Below are positions 1 to 9,720 of a stretch of DNA of 64,000 nucleotides, in pieces. A model generated the notes under the pieces. It saw only the letters and a program-made list of their open reading frames with translations. It searched no databases and was not told where the DNA came from. The position numbers were made by a program, and so were the translations under genes. Every line of letters starts with the position of its first letter. The first letter of the stretch is position 1. The stretch lies in contig NC_020504.1 of NCBI RefSeq assembly GCF_000349325.1, positions 7,358,326 through 7,422,325 on the forward strand. Reading direction: 5' to 3'. This DNA is from Streptomyces davaonensis JCM 4913 (GTDB lineage: Bacteria > Actinomycetota > Actinomycetes > Streptomycetales > Streptomycetaceae).

Positions 1-23
1 CTAGCTAGCTAGGGGGGACCCCA

Positions 24-184
24 CCGTCCCCTGGGGGCTGCCGCCCCCAGACCCCCGCCTCGGCCCTGAAGGGGCCTCGTCCTCAAACGCCGGACGGGCT
101 AAAGACAGTCCCTCCGGCGTTTGAGGAGCGGGGGTCCAGGGGGCAAGCCCCCTGGGATGGGACGGGTAGGGGCGGCGGGGGGCG
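24..184. repeat. Intergenic palindromic element, family A, copy 1
   Basis: A GC-rich non-coding element just downstream of pgl. An inner inverted repeat CCTCAAACGCCGGA (81-94) / TCCGGCGTTTGAGG (113-126) is flanked by a right outer arm (GGATGGGACGGGTAGGGGCG, from 155). The left outer arm is reduced to a few bases (CCGTCCC, 24-30). The same inner and outer arms recur at 28018-28198 and 47209-47547. No gene is seen in 1-207. The window itself opens with (CTAG)3. Confidence 0.8.
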
Positions 185-207
185 AATCAACCCCCGGCGC
201 CCCCGAC

Positions 208-990
208 TCACGGCGACGCCGGCGGGTACAGCGACCGCGGCAGCTGGGAAGCCGCCGCCGCGTCCAACAGCCACAGGGTGCGCTGGCGGCCCTGTGCACC
301 TGCTGCCGGGGCTTGGATCTCGCCCGCGCCCGAGAGGGCGATTGCCGCCGCCTGGGCCTTGTCCGCGCCCGCCGCGAGCAGCCAGACCTCACGGGCCGAC
401 CGGATGGCCGGGAGAGTGAGGGTGACCCGGGTGGGCGGTGGCTTCGGTGCGCCGTGGACGCCCACCACCGTCCGCTCGGTCTCGCGGACCGCGGGGAGTT
501 CCGGGAACAGCGACGCCACATGCGTGTCCGGACCGACGCCCAGCATCAGGACGTCGAACACGGGCACGGCGCCGTGGTTCTCGGGGCCCGCCGCATGGGC
601 CAGTTCATCCGCGTAGGCAGCCGCCGCGGCGTCCGCGTCCGCGCCGTACGGGCCGTCCGACGCGGGCATGGCGTGCACCCGCTTCGGATCCAGGGGCACC
701 GCGTCCAGCAGGGCCTCGCGGGCCTGCGTGACATTGCGCTCCGGGTCCCCCTCGGGGAGGAACCGCTCATCGCCCCACCACAGGTCCAGCCGCGACCAGT
801 CGATCGCGTCCCGGGCCGGGGCGGCGGCCAGCGCGGCCAGCAGGCCGTTGCCGTTGCGGCCGCCGGTGAGGACCACGGACGCATGGCCCCGGGAGGCCTG
901 TGCGTCCACGATCTTCGTGATCAGCCGGGCCGCCGCGGCCTGCGCCATCAGCTCCTTGTCGCGGTGCACGACCAGCTGCGGAGTGCTCAC
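208..990 (-). CDS. pgl: 6-phosphogluconolactonase
   Basis: Hydrolyses 6-phosphoglucono-delta-lactone to 6-phosphogluconate, the second oxidative pentose phosphate step, in the cytosol. The 260-residue protein has the family length and the N-terminal phosphosugar-isomerase-like motif LTGGRNGNGLLAAL near residue 40, with LWWGDERFLP further on. The reading frame is open far upstream, but the GTG at 990 overlaps the opcA stop (GTGA) and gives the expected N-terminus. It is the last gene of the tkt-tal-zwf-opcA-pgl operon and ends next to a palindromic repeat that could act as terminator. Product call is firm; the start is inferred from the overlap. Confidence 0.93.
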   Translation of the reverse strand: MSTPQLVVHRDKELMAQAAAARLITKIVDAQASRGHASVVLTGGRNGNGLLAALAAAPARDAIDWSRLDLWWGDERFLPEGDPERNVTQAREALLDAVPLDPKRVHAMPASDGPYGADADAAAAAYADELAHAAGPENHGAVPVFDVLMLGVGPDTHVASLFPELPAVRETERTVVGVHGAPKPPPTRVTLTLPAIRSAREVWLLAAGADKAQAAAIALSGAGEIQAPAAGAQGRQRTLWLLDAAAASQLPRSLYPPASP

Positions 991-2045
991 TTCGCCGCCG
1001 CCCTCTTGGCCGGAGCCTTCTTCGCGGGCTTCTTGGCAGGCGCCGCCTGCACGGCCTCCGCCACGGCGACCGGTTCGTCGACAGCGACCGGCTCGTCCAC
1101 GACGACCGGCTCCTCGACGCCCGTGTTCAGCCGCTCCACCCCGAACCGCAGCGCCGAGGCGTAGGTGTCGTCCGGGTCCAGGCGGCGCAGTTCCTCCGCC
1201 ATCAGCTCGGCCGTCTCCCGCCGCTTGAGCGCCACGGCGCGGTCCGGCTGGCCCTGGATGGACAGGGTCGCCAGGGAGCCGTCCGCCCGGTCCAGGACGA
1301 TCGGGCCGCAGTCGGTGGACATGCGGACCGCCGTCAGACCGGGGCCCGACGACAGCGACCGCTTCACGGGAACGTCCAGCCGGTCCGCGAGCCACATCGC
1401 CAGCAGCTCACAGCTCGGGTTGAACTCCTCGCCCTCCACCTCGACGCCCCTGACCTCGCACACGACCTGGTCCAGAGCCGCGGCCAGCATCGAACGCCAG
1501 GGCGTGATGCGGGTCCACGACAGGTCCGTGTCGCCGGGGGTGTAGCTGCCGGCGCGGGCCTCCAGCTCCCGTACCGGCTGCTCGCAGGCGTAGGTGTCGG
1601 TCACCCGGCGCTGGGCCAGCGCGCCCAGCGGGTCGCTGGCCGGGTCCAGCGGCGCGTTCACCGGCCACCAGACGACGACCGGCGCGTCCGGCAGCAGCAG
1701 CGGCAGCACGACCGACTGGGCGTGCTCCACCACCTCGCCGTACAGGCGCAGCACGATCGTCTCGCCGGTGCCCGCGTCCGCGCCCACCCGCACCTCGGCG
1801 TCCAGGCGGGACTGCGTGCGGTCGCGGGGCGAGCGCGAGACGCGCTTGATGACCACGAGCGTGCGCGAGGGGTGCTCGCGCGAGGCGTCGTTCGCGGCCT
1901 TGAGCGCGTCGTACGCGTTCTCCTCGTCCGTGACGATGACCAGCGTGAGCACCATGCCGACGGCAGGCGTGCCGATGGCCCGGCGGCCCTGCACCAGGGC
2001 CTTGTTGATCTTGCTGGACGTGGTGTCGGTCAGGTCTATCTTCAT
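987..2045 (-). CDS. opcA: Glucose-6-phosphate dehydrogenase assembly protein OpcA
   Basis: OpcA-family proteins are needed for assembly or redox activation of glucose-6-phosphate dehydrogenase in cyanobacteria and actinomycetes. The 352-residue protein starts with MKIDLTDTTSSKINKAL and keeps the conserved LPLLLPDAPVVVWWPV stretch. Its ATG overlaps the zwf stop and its stop overlaps the pgl start, so translation is probably coupled. The last 40 residues are a low-complexity tail: repeats of the type VDEPVAV, then an alanine-lysine-proline region (AKKPAKKAPAKRAAAK) like a histone H1 tail. The tail is outside the OpcA core and its role is unknown. Confidence 0.93.
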   Translation of the reverse strand: MKIDLTDTTSSKINKALVQGRRAIGTPAVGMVLTLVIVTDEENAYDALKAANDASREHPSRTLVVIKRVSRSPRDRTQSRLDAEVRVGADAGTGETIVLRLYGEVVEHAQSVVLPLLLPDAPVVVWWPVNAPLDPASDPLGALAQRRVTDTYACEQPVRELEARAGSYTPGDTDLSWTRITPWRSMLAAALDQVVCEVRGVEVEGEEFNPSCELLAMWLADRLDVPVKRSLSSGPGLTAVRMSTDCGPIVLDRADGSLATLSIQGQPDRAVALKRRETAELMAEELRRLDPDDTYASALRFGVERLNTGVEEPVVVDEPVAVDEPVAVAEAVQAAPAKKPAKKAPAKRAAAK

Positions 2046-3565
2046 GGGCGGCGCCAGCTCCGTCCGTCTCGCTCCAGCATGTCGTCCGCCTCGACGGGAC
2101 CCCAGGTACCGGCCGGGTACTGGGCCGGTGTGCCGTGCTTGTCCCAGTACTGCTCGATCGGGTCGAGGATCTTCCAGGACAGCTCGACCTCCTCGGTGCG
2201 CGGGAAGAGGTTCGAGTCGCCGAGCAGGACGTCCAGGATGAGCCGCTCGTACGCCTCGGGGCTGGACTCGGTGAAGGACTCGCCGTAGGCGAAGTCCATG
2301 GACACGTCCCGGATCTCCATCGAGGTGCCGGGCACCTTGGAGCCGAAGCGGACCGTGACGCCCTCGTCCGGCTGGACGCGGATCACGATCGCGTTCTTGC
2401 CGAGCTCCTCCGTCGCCGTGTGGTCGAAGGGGGAGTGCGGCGCCCGCTGGAGGACCACCGCGATCTCGGTGACCCGGCGGCCGAGCCGCTTTCCGGTGCG
2501 CAGATAGAAGGGGACGCCCGCCCAGCGGCGGTTGTCCACCGACAGTTTGATCGCGGCGTAGGTGTCGGTCTTCGACGCGGGGTCGATGCCCTCCTCCTGG
2601 AGGTAGCCGACCGCCTTCTCGCCGCCCTGCCAGCCGGCCGCGTACTGCGCGAACACGGTGTCCCGGCCCAGGTCCTTCGGCAGCCGTACGGCACCGAGCA
2701 CCTTGGTCTTCTCCGCGGCCAGCGCGTCCGCGTCGAAGGAGGCGGGCTCCTCCATGGCGGTCAGGGCCATCAGCTGGAGCAGGTGGTTCTGGATGACGTC
2801 ACGGGCGGCGCCGATGCCGTCGTAGTAGCCCGCCCGGCCGCCGATGCCGATGTCCTCGGCCATCGTGATCTGGACATGGTCCACGAAGGACCGGTTCCAG
2901 ATCGGCTCGAACATCGTGTTGGCGAAGCGCAGCGCCAGGATGTTCTGGACGGTCTCCTTGCCCAGGTAGTGGTCGATCCGGAAGACCTGGTCCGGGGCGA
3001 AGACCTCGTGGACGACCTTGTTGAGCTCCTCGGCCGAGGCCAGGTCGTGCCCGAACGGCTTCTCGATGACCGCGCGCCGCCAGGAGCCGCTCGACTGGTC
3101 GGCGAGGCCGTGCTTCTTCAGCTGCTGGATGACCACCGGGAAGGAGCGCGGCGGCACGGACAGGTAGAAGGCGAAGTTGCCGCCCGTGCCCTGTGCCTTG
3201 TCCAGCTCCTCGATGGTGTCCCGCAGCCGCTCGAAGGCGTCGTCGTCGTCGAAGGTGCCCTGGACGAACCGCATGCCCTGGATCAGCTGGTGCCAGACCT
3301 CCTCGCGGAAGGGGGTCCGGGAGTGCTCCTTGACCGCGTCGTGGACCTCCTGGGCGAAGTCCTCGTTCTGCCATTCCCGCCGGGCGAAGCCGACCAGCGA
3401 GAAACCCGGCGGCAGCAGACCCCGGTTCGCGAGGTCGTACACGGCGGGCATGAGCTTCTTTCGTGACAAATCGCCCGTGACGCCGAAGATGACCAGGCCC
3501 GACGGCCCCGCGATACGCGGGAGCCGTCGGTCGGCGGGGTCACGCAGCGGGTTGCTGCTCGACAA
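2042..3565 (-). CDS. zwf: Glucose-6-phosphate 1-dehydrogenase
   Basis: Oxidises glucose 6-phosphate to 6-phosphogluconolactone with NADP, the entry step of the pentose phosphate pathway. The 507-residue protein shows the N-terminal nucleotide-binding motif GVTGDLSRKKL and the active-site motif RIDHYLGKE, both family hallmarks. The start is a TTG at 3565, three bases after the tal stop, with GGAGGG about 7 bases upstream inside the end of tal. No ATG lies nearby in frame. The stop overlaps the opcA ATG. It sits third in the operon and so is likely co-expressed with the other pathway enzymes. Confidence 0.96.
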   Translation of the reverse strand: MSSSNPLRDPADRRLPRIAGPSGLVIFGVTGDLSRKKLMPAVYDLANRGLLPPGFSLVGFARREWQNEDFAQEVHDAVKEHSRTPFREEVWHQLIQGMRFVQGTFDDDDAFERLRDTIEELDKAQGTGGNFAFYLSVPPRSFPVVIQQLKKHGLADQSSGSWRRAVIEKPFGHDLASAEELNKVVHEVFAPDQVFRIDHYLGKETVQNILALRFANTMFEPIWNRSFVDHVQITMAEDIGIGGRAGYYDGIGAARDVIQNHLLQLMALTAMEEPASFDADALAAEKTKVLGAVRLPKDLGRDTVFAQYAAGWQGGEKAVGYLQEEGIDPASKTDTYAAIKLSVDNRRWAGVPFYLRTGKRLGRRVTEIAVVLQRAPHSPFDHTATEELGKNAIVIRVQPDEGVTVRFGSKVPGTSMEIRDVSMDFAYGESFTESSPEAYERLILDVLLGDSNLFPRTEEVELSWKILDPIEQYWDKHGTPAQYPAGTWGPVEADDMLERDGRSWRRP

Positions 3566-3568
3566 GGT

Positions 3569-4687
3569 TTAGCCCTCCGAGGGTGCGAGGCGCTCCAGCT
3601 CCGCCTCGGTCGACTTGAGCAGGTCGTTCCAGGACGCCTCGAACTTCTCGACGCCCTCGTCCTCCAGCAGCTGCACCACGTCGTCGTACGAGATCCCGAG
3701 CTTCTCGACGGCGTCGAGCTCGGCGCGGGACTGCTCGTAGGTGCCGGCGACGGCGTTGCCGCGGATCTGGCCGCCTTCCTCGGTGGCCTGGAGCGTGGCC
3801 TCAGGCATGGTGTTCACCGTGTTCGGCGCGACCAGTTCGTCGACGTACAGGGTCGGCTTGTAGGCCGGGTCCTTCACGCCGGTGGAGGCCCACAGCGGAC
3901 GCTGCTTGTTGGCGCCCGCCTTCTCCAGAGCGCTCCAGCGGTCGGTGGAGAACACCTCCTCGTACGCCTGGTAGGCAAGACGCGCGTTGGCGACGCCGGC
4001 CTTGCCGCGGGCGGCCTTGGCCTCGTCGGTGCCGAGCGCGTCGATCCGCTTGTCGATCTCGGTGTCCACGCGGGACACGAAGAAGGAGGCGACCGAGTGG
4101 ATCAGAGAGAGGTCGAGCCCCTTCTCCTTGGCCTTCTCCAGGCCCGCCTGGTAGGCGTCCATGACCTCGCGGTAGCGCTCCAGCGAGAAGATCAGCGTGA
4201 CGTTGACGCTGATGCCGTTGCCGATCACCTCGGTGATGGCCGGCAGGCCCGCCTTGGTGGCCGGGATCTTGATCAGCGTGTTGGGGCGGTCCACCAGCCA
4301 GGCCAGCTGCTTGGCCTCGGCGACCGTCGCCTTGGTGTTGTGCGCGAGCCGCGGGTCGACCTCGATCGACACCCGGCCGTCCTGGCCACCGGTCGCCTCG
4401 AAGACCGGGTGCAGGATGTCGGCGGCGTCCCGGACGTCCGCCGTGGTGATCATGCGGACCGCCTCGTCGACGGTGACCTTGCGGGCGGCGAGGTCGGTGA
4501 GCTGCTGCTCGTAACCGTCGCCCGACGAGATCGCCTTCTGGAAGATGGTCGGGTTGGTGGTGACGCCCACGACGTGCTGCTGGTCGATCAGCTCGGCGAG
4601 GTTGCCGGACGTGATCCGCTTGCGCGACAGGTCGTCCAGCCAGATCGCGACGCCTTCCTCGGAGAGGCGCTTGAGTGCGTCTGTCAT
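3569..4687 (-). CDS. tal: Transaldolase
   Basis: Transfers a dihydroxyacetone unit between sedoheptulose 7-phosphate and glyceraldehyde 3-phosphate in the non-oxidative pentose phosphate branch. The 372-residue length fits the long actinobacterial type. The Schiff-base lysine lies in [14 protein letters not shown] and the N-terminal signature [15 protein letters not shown] is present. It follows tkt by 33 bases and precedes zwf by 3, so it is part of one transcription unit. No unusual features were seen. Confidence 0.96.
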   Translation of the reverse strand: MTDALKRLSEEGVAIWLDDLSRKRITSGNLAELIDQQHVVGVTTNPTIFQKAISSGDGYEQQLTDLAARKVTVDEAVRMITTADVRDAADILHPVFEATGGQDGRVSIEVDPRLAHNTKATVAEAKQLAWLVDRPNTLIKIPATKAGLPAITEVIGNGISVNVTLIFSLERYREVMDAYQAGLEKAKEKGLDLSLIHSVASFFVSRVDTEIDKRIDALGTDEAKAARGKAGVANARLAYQAYEEVFSTDRWSALEKAGANKQRPLWASTGVKDPAYKPTLYVDELVAPNTVNTMPEATLQATEEGGQIRGNAVAGTYEQSRAELDAVEKLGISYDDVVQLLEDEGVEKFEASWNDLLKSTEAELERLAPSEG

Positions 4688-4720
4688 GGAATTACATCTC
4701 CTACGTGTCGTATGTGAGCG

Positions 4721-6808
4721 TCAGCGCTGGGCGGCGGCCACGGATTCCCGCGCCTTCGCGGCCACGTTCTCCGCAGTGAAGCCGTACTCCTGGAAAAGGA
4801 CCTTGCCGTCGGCGGAAGCACCGAAGTGCTCCAGGGAAACGATGCGGCCGGCGTCCCCGACGTACTTGTGCCAGGTGAGCCCGATACCGGCCTCCACCGC
4901 GACCCGCGCCTTGACCGAGGGCGGCAGAACGCTGTCCCGGTACCCCTGGCCCTGCTCCTCGAACCACTCCACGGACGGCATCGACACGACCCGCGTCGGC
5001 ACCCCGTCGGCCTCCAGCTGCTCGCGCGCGGCGACCGCGACGTGCACCTCGGAACCGGTGGCGATGAGGATCACCTCGGGCGTGCCCGTGGACGCCTCGA
5101 ACAGGACGTAGCCACCCTTGGCGGCGTCCTCGTTGGGCTCGTACGTCGGCACTCCCTGGCGGGTCAGCGCCAGACCGTGCGGCTGGCCCTTGCCGAAGAC
5201 CTTCGTCCAGCGCTTGAGGATCTCGCGCCAGGCGATCGCGGTCTCGTTGGCGTCGGCCGGGCGGACCACGTTCAGGCCCGGGATCGCGCGCAGCGTGGCG
5301 AGGTGCTCGACCGGCTGGTGGGTCGGGCCGTCCTCACCGAGACCGATGGAGTCGTGCGTCCACACGTACGTCACCGGCAGGTGCATCAGGGCCGACAGGC
5401 GCACGGCGTTGCGCATGTAGTCGGAGAAGACCAGGAACGTACCGCCGTAGACGCGGGTGTTGCCGTGCAGCGTGATGCCGTTCATCTCCGCGGCCATGGA
5501 GTGCTCGCGGATACCGAAGTGGATCGTGCGGCCGTACGGGTCCGCCTCCGGCAGCGGGTTGTCCGCCGGGAGGAACGACGACGTCTTGTCGATCGTCGTG
5601 TTGTTGGAGCCGGCCAGGTCGGCCGAGCCGCCCCACAGCTCCGGGATGACCGGGCCGAGGGCCTGGAGCACCTTGCCGGACGCGGCGCGGGTGGCGACAC
5701 CCTTGCCGGGCTCGAAGACCGGAATCGCCGACTCCCAGTCCTTGGGCAGCTCGCCGGCGCTGATGCGGTCGAACTCGGCGGCACGCTCCGCGTTGTTGTT
5801 GCGCCACTCCTGGAAGGACTTCTCCCACTCCGCCTTGGCCTGACGGCCGCGCTCCAGCGCCTGGCGGGTGTGGTTGATGACCTCGTCGGTCACCTCGAAG
5901 GACTGCTCCGGGTCGAAGCCGAGGACGCGCTTGGTGGCCGCGACCTCGTCGTCGCCGAGCGCTGAGCCGTGCGCGGCCTCGGTGTTCTGGGCGTTCGGGG
6001 CCGGCCAGGCGATGATCGAGCGCATCGCGATGAAGGACGGCCGGTCCGTCACCTGCTTCGCCGCCTCGATCGCGTTGTAGATCGCGTGCGGGTCCAGGTC
6101 GCCGTCGGGCTTCGGGGCGATGCGCTGCACGTGCCAGCCGTACGCCTCGTACCGCTTGGTGACTTCCTCGGAGACGGCCGTCTCGGTGTCGCCCTCGATC
6201 GAGATGTGGTTGTCGTCCCACAGCAGGATCAGGTTGCCGAGCTTCTGGTGACCGGCGAGCGAGGAGGCCTCGGCGGAGATGCCCTCCTGGAGGCAGCCGT
6301 CACCGGCGATGCAGTAGACGAAGTGGTCGAACGGCGACTCACCGACGGGAGCCTCCGGGTCGAACAGACCGCGCTCGTAGCGGGCGGCCATCGCCATACC
6401 CACCGCGTTGGCGACACCCTGGCCGAGCGGGCCCGTGGTGGTCTCCACGCCCGTGGTGTGGCCGTACTCCGGGTGACCCGGGGTCTTCGAGCCCCAGGTG
6501 CGGAACGACTTGAGGTCGTCCAGCTCCAGGCCGAAGCCGGCCAGGTACAGCTGGGTGTAGAGGGTCAGGGACGAGTGGCCCGCGGACAGCACGAAGCGGT
6601 CCCGGGCGACCCAGTCGGCATCCGCCGGGTCGTGCCGCATCACCTTCTGGAAGAGGGTGTACGCGGCGGGCGCGAGGCTCATCGCCGTGCCGGGATGGCC
6701 GTTGCCAACCTTCTGTACGGCGTCGGCGGCCAGGACGCGGGCGGTGTCCACGGCCCGCTGGTCGAGCTCGGTCCAGTCGAGGTCTGTGGTGGTCGGCTTG
6801 GTGCTCAC
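4721..6808 (-). CDS. tkt: Transketolase
   Basis: Thiamine-diphosphate enzyme moving two-carbon ketol units in the non-oxidative pentose phosphate branch. The 695-residue protein has the thiamine-binding motif GDGCLQEG followed by [17 protein letters not shown], the pyrimidine-domain segment [13 protein letters not shown] and the C-terminal domain ending in [13 protein letters not shown] start at 6808, with GGAGAGGAG about 12 bases upstream. It is the first gene of the five-gene operon, divergent from ctaB across 341 bases that must hold promoters for both. Confidence 0.96.
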   Translation of the reverse strand: MSTKPTTTDLDWTELDQRAVDTARVLAADAVQKVGNGHPGTAMSLAPAAYTLFQKVMRHDPADADWVARDRFVLSAGHSSLTLYTQLYLAGFGLELDDLKSFRTWGSKTPGHPEYGHTTGVETTTGPLGQGVANAVGMAMAARYERGLFDPEAPVGESPFDHFVYCIAGDGCLQEGISAEASSLAGHQKLGNLILLWDDNHISIEGDTETAVSEEVTKRYEAYGWHVQRIAPKPDGDLDPHAIYNAIEAAKQVTDRPSFIAMRSIIAWPAPNAQNTEAAHGSALGDDEVAATKRVLGFDPEQSFEVTDEVINHTRQALERGRQAKAEWEKSFQEWRNNNAERAAEFDRISAGELPKDWESAIPVFEPGKGVATRAASGKVLQALGPVIPELWGGSADLAGSNNTTIDKTSSFLPADNPLPEADPYGRTIHFGIREHSMAAEMNGITLHGNTRVYGGTFLVFSDYMRNAVRLSALMHLPVTYVWTHDSIGLGEDGPTHQPVEHLATLRAIPGLNVVRPADANETAIAWREILKRWTKVFGKGQPHGLALTRQGVPTYEPNEDAAKGGYVLFEASTGTPEVILIATGSEVHVAVAAREQLEADGVPTRVVSMPSVEWFEEQGQGYRDSVLPPSVKARVAVEAGIGLTWHKYVGDAGRIVSLEHFGASADGKVLFQEYGFTAENVAAKARESVAAAQR

Positions 6809-7149
6809 CCTGGGTCAGGGCTCCTCTCCACATGTCACGCATGTCGAATTGCCGGTGCACGGAGAGCCCCGGCCGTTGTCGAGCCTACCCCCGTATGTAC
6901 GTGCGTTTTTTCGAGTCATTCCAGACTGCCGGGAGTCGTCGGCATCCGCCTCCCGACTGGCCCGATCCGTGTTCGGCAAGTGAATACGAGAGCGCTCGAA
7001 CGAGTGCTCAATCGAGTGCTGATCGGCTCTTCCAGCGGAGCTCAACAACACGAGGCCACCCCCGCGAATGTCCGGGTCTGGGCAACGTCTACAGTGGCGT
7101 GGTACGCGCGAGCCTTTACCGGGACTTCACACGGGGAGGGCTTGCTGGG
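6809..7149. other. Divergent intergenic region between tkt and ctaB
   Basis: 341 bases with no credible gene. A possible ctaB -10 box TACAGT is at 7090-7095, about 55 bases before the chosen ctaB start, but no good -35 was seen. A cluster of similar short elements, GAGCGCTC (a perfect palindrome) and then CGAGTGCT twice, lies around 6985-7020. These could be regulator half-sites, but nothing identifies the regulator. Confidence 0.4.
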
Positions 7150-8118
7150 ATGTCTCTGTCAGGGGTGTGCGTGACGGCCGTTGAATCCCGTCCAGCGGGG
7201 ATTGTCGGGACGAGCCAGAGCCCGAGTCGGCGGCCGATCGGGGCCCGGGTCATGGCGTTCGTCGCGCTGACCAAGCCGCGGATCATCGAACTGCTGCTGA
7301 TCACCACCGTTCCGGTGATGTTCCTGGCGCAGCAGGGCGTGCCCGACCTCGGCCTGGTGCTGCTCACCTGCCTCGGCGGCTACCTCTCCGCGGGCGGCGC
7401 CAACGCGCTGAACATGTACATCGACCGGGACATCGACGCGCTGATGGACCGCACCGCGCAGCGTCCGCTGGTCACCGGCATGGTCAGCCCGCGCGAGTGC
7501 CTCGCCTTCGGCATCTCCCTGGCGGTCGTCTCCACCCTGCTGTTCGGCCTGACCGTCAACTGGCTCTCGGCCTGGCTGGCCCTCGGCGCGCTCCTCTTCT
7601 ACGTCGTCGTCTACACGATGATCCTCAAGCGCCGTACCTCCCAGAACATCGTGTGGGGCGGGATCGCGGGCTGTATGCCGGTGCTGATCGGCTGGTCCTC
7701 GGTCACGAACTCGCTGTCGTGGGCGCCGGTCGTCCTCTTCCTCGTCATGTTCTTCTGGACGCCGCCGCACTACTGGCCGCTGTCGATGAAGGTCCGCGAG
7801 GACTACGCGCGCGTGGGCGTGCCGATGCTCCCGGTCGTCGCCTCCAACAAGACCGTCGCCAAACAGATCGTGCTCTACAGCTGGGTCATGGTCGGCGTCT
7901 CGCTGCTGCTGACCCCACTCGGCTACACGGGCTGGTTCTACACGCTGGTCGCGCTGGTCGCGGGCGGCTGGTGGCTGTGGGAGGCACATGCCCTCCAGAA
8001 CCGGGCGAAGGCCGAGGTCACGGGCGCGAAGCTGAAGGAGATGCGGCTGTTCCACTGGTCCATCACCTATGTCTCGCTGCTGTTCGTGGCCGTCGCGGTC
8101 GACCCCTTCCTGCGCTAG
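7150..8118 (+). CDS. ctaB: Protoheme IX farnesyltransferase (heme O synthase)
   Basis: Attaches a farnesyl group to heme B to make heme O, the precursor of heme A for cytochrome aa3 oxidase, in the cytoplasmic membrane. The polyprenyltransferase motif [15 protein letters not shown] carries the conserved N-x3-D-x3-D pattern, and there are about eight hydrophobic segments. The ATG at 7150 is preceded by GGGGAGGG at a 9-base spacing. A GTG at 7165 gives the N-terminus [12 protein letters not shown] usual in relatives and is the main alternative (322 against 317 residues). The partner heme A synthase, ctaA, lies 2.3 kb away on the opposite strand. Confidence 0.94.
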   Translation: MSLSGVCVTAVESRPAGIVGTSQSPSRRPIGARVMAFVALTKPRIIELLLITTVPVMFLAQQGVPDLGLVLLTCLGGYLSAGGANALNMYIDRDIDALMDRTAQRPLVTGMVSPRECLAFGISLAVVSTLLFGLTVNWLSAWLALGALLFYVVVYTMILKRRTSQNIVWGGIAGCMPVLIGWSSVTNSLSWAPVVLFLVMFFWTPPHYWPLSMKVREDYARVGVPMLPVVASNKTVAKQIVLYSWVMVGVSLLLTPLGYTGWFYTLVALVAGGWWLWEAHALQNRAKAEVTGAKLKEMRLFHWSITYVSLLFVAVAVDPFLR

Positions 8119-8191
8119 CCGGCCCTTCTGAGGCACGGGTCACGCACCCCACCCGTCGCCCTTTGATCTACCCGTCGGTAGCATCCTGGCC

Positions 8192-8524
8192 ATGGCAGAC
8201 ACGCAAGAGGTTGACGCGAAGGCCGAGCGCCGGGCGGCCAAGCTGGCCAAGCAGATCAGCGCCTTCTCCAAGGCACACGGCGGCGCCGAGGCACAGGTGG
8301 CCTACATCGGCGAGCGCGGAGCCCGGATCGCCCTCGTCGGCGAGGACGGCAACTGGGGCAACCTGGTGGCCCCGACCCTCCAGGTCGCCGAACAGGCGGT
8401 GCAGAAGGCGGGCATCACTGTTCACGAAGAGTTCGACGGCGAGTTCGCGTCGAAGGTGAAGACCGGGCCGTACGAGTGGTCCCGGATGGCCGGAATCCAG
8501 GTCGGCGGACCGAAGAACGGCTGA
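8192..8524 (+). CDS. Conserved hypothetical protein
   Basis: A 110-residue soluble protein with an acidic and lysine-rich N-terminal helix (QEVDAKAERRAAKLAKQISA) and a compact remainder containing GEDGNWGNLVAPTLQVAEQAV. I recognise no functional motif. It looks like a small conserved actinobacterial protein, and its codon bias supports it as real. It stands between ctaB and a metal-dependent hydrolase with its own upstream gap of 73 bases. Nothing in the sequence suggests a role in heme synthesis. Confidence 0.8.
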   Translation: MADTQEVDAKAERRAAKLAKQISAFSKAHGGAEAQVAYIGERGARIALVGEDGNWGNLVAPTLQVAEQAVQKAGITVHEEFDGEFASKVKTGPYEWSRMAGIQVGGPKNG

Positions 8525-8595
8525 CCCTTCCCGCCCGCACCCCCAACCCCGGTTCACCCGTTAAGCCCCGTAAAGGCGAGCACGGGGAGAACCGG

Positions 8596-9702
8596 ATGAT
8601 CGAAACGCCGTCCCTCGTGGACCAGTACTGCCACGGAGTGCTGCGTACGGAGCTGGGCCTCGGCACCTTCGAGGCCCGGCTCGCCCGTACCGAGGGCCCG
8701 CCCGCCCCGGGCACCACCCTCTTCGACACCCAGACCGGCTTCGCGGTACGGCGCTGGTGCCCCCCGCTGCTCGGTCTGGAACCGCACTCCCCACCCGCCC
8801 GCTATCTCGCCCGGCGTCGTGAACTCGGCGTACTGGAAGCGGGCCGGCGGCTGTTGCGCGGCAGTGGCATCACGACGTACCTGGTCGACACCGGGCTGCC
8901 CGGCGACCTCACCGGACCCGAGGAACTGGCCTGCACCGGCGCCGCGCAGGCGCATGAGATCGTCCGCCTGGAACTCCTCGCCGAACAGGTCGCCGACACC
9001 TCCGGCACCGTCGAGTCCTTCCTCGCCAACCTCGCCGAGTCCGTCCACGGCGCCGCCGCCCACGCGGTCGCCTTCACCTCGGTCGCGGGCGTACGGCACG
9101 GACTCGCGCTGGCACCGGAACCGCCGGGCCCCGGCGAGGTGCGCGGCGCGGCCGGGCGCTGGCTGGCCGACCGCCGGGTCGGCGGCGAGCTGACCGACCC
9201 GGTGCTGTTACGGCATCTGCTGTGGAGCGCGGTCGCCTCGGGGCTGCCGCTGCAACTGCACGCGGGCCTGGGCGAACCGGGAGTGCGCATCGACCGTACG
9301 GATCCCGTGCTGCTCACGGACTTCGTCCGCGCCACGGCGGGCCTCGGCACCGACCTGGTCCTGCTGCACAGCTACCCGTACCACCGCCACGCCGCCCACC
9401 TGGCGGGCGTCTTCCCGCATGTCTACGCCGACTCCGGCGCCGCCCTCGTCCGCACCGGCGCCCGCGCCGCGACGGTGCTGGCGGAGATCCTTGAGCTCGC
9501 CCCCTTCGGCAAGATCCTCTTCTCCAGCGGCGGCCAGGAACTCCCTGAGCTGCATGTCGTCGGCGCCCGCCTTTTCCGCGAGGCCCTCGGCCGGGTGCTC
9601 GGCACGTGGGTCGCGGAGGGCGCCTGGTCCCTGTCGGACGCGCAACGCGTGGCGGGATTGATCGCGGCGGGGAACGCCCGGCGGGTGTACGGGCTGGCGT
9701 GA
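8596..9702 (+). CDS. Amidohydrolase-family protein with a TTA codon
   Basis: A 368-residue protein of the amidohydrolase TIM-barrel type. It has an N-terminal LVDQYCHGVL (where metal-binding HxH would be expected, only one His is seen), LQLHAGLGE in the middle, LLHSYPYHRHAAHLAGVFPHVYADSG, and ILFSSGGQELPELHVVGAR near the end, similar to amidohydrolase 2 or glutamine-synthetase-linked hydrolases. Start ATG at 8596 follows GGGGAGA. Leucine codon 205 (9208-9210) is TTA, read by the developmentally controlled bldA tRNA in Streptomyces, so full translation is probably late. Substrate unknown. Confidence 0.8.
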   Translation: MIETPSLVDQYCHGVLRTELGLGTFEARLARTEGPPAPGTTLFDTQTGFAVRRWCPPLLGLEPHSPPARYLARRRELGVLEAGRRLLRGSGITTYLVDTGLPGDLTGPEELACTGAAQAHEIVRLELLAEQVADTSGTVESFLANLAESVHGAAAHAVAFTSVAGVRHGLALAPEPPGPGEVRGAAGRWLADRRVGGELTDPVLLRHLLWSAVASGLPLQLHAGLGEPGVRIDRTDPVLLTDFVRATAGLGTDLVLLHSYPYHRHAAHLAGVFPHVYADSGAALVRTGARAATVLAEILELAPFGKILFSSGGQELPELHVVGARLFREALGRVLGTWVAEGAWSLSDAQRVAGLIAAGNARRVYGLA

Positions 9703-9720
9703 GCTGTACAGACTGGGCGG

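Noticed and set aside
1..12. (CTAG)3 as a functional site
   Set aside because: It is at the very edge of the window and cannot be judged without the sequence to the left.
2135..3466. Long open frames antisense to zwf, tkt, opcA, sufB and others
   Set aside because: High GC gives long shadow frames. Their proteins are low-complexity (rich in Arg, Val, Gly, Leu), lack known motifs and overlap genes with clear function.
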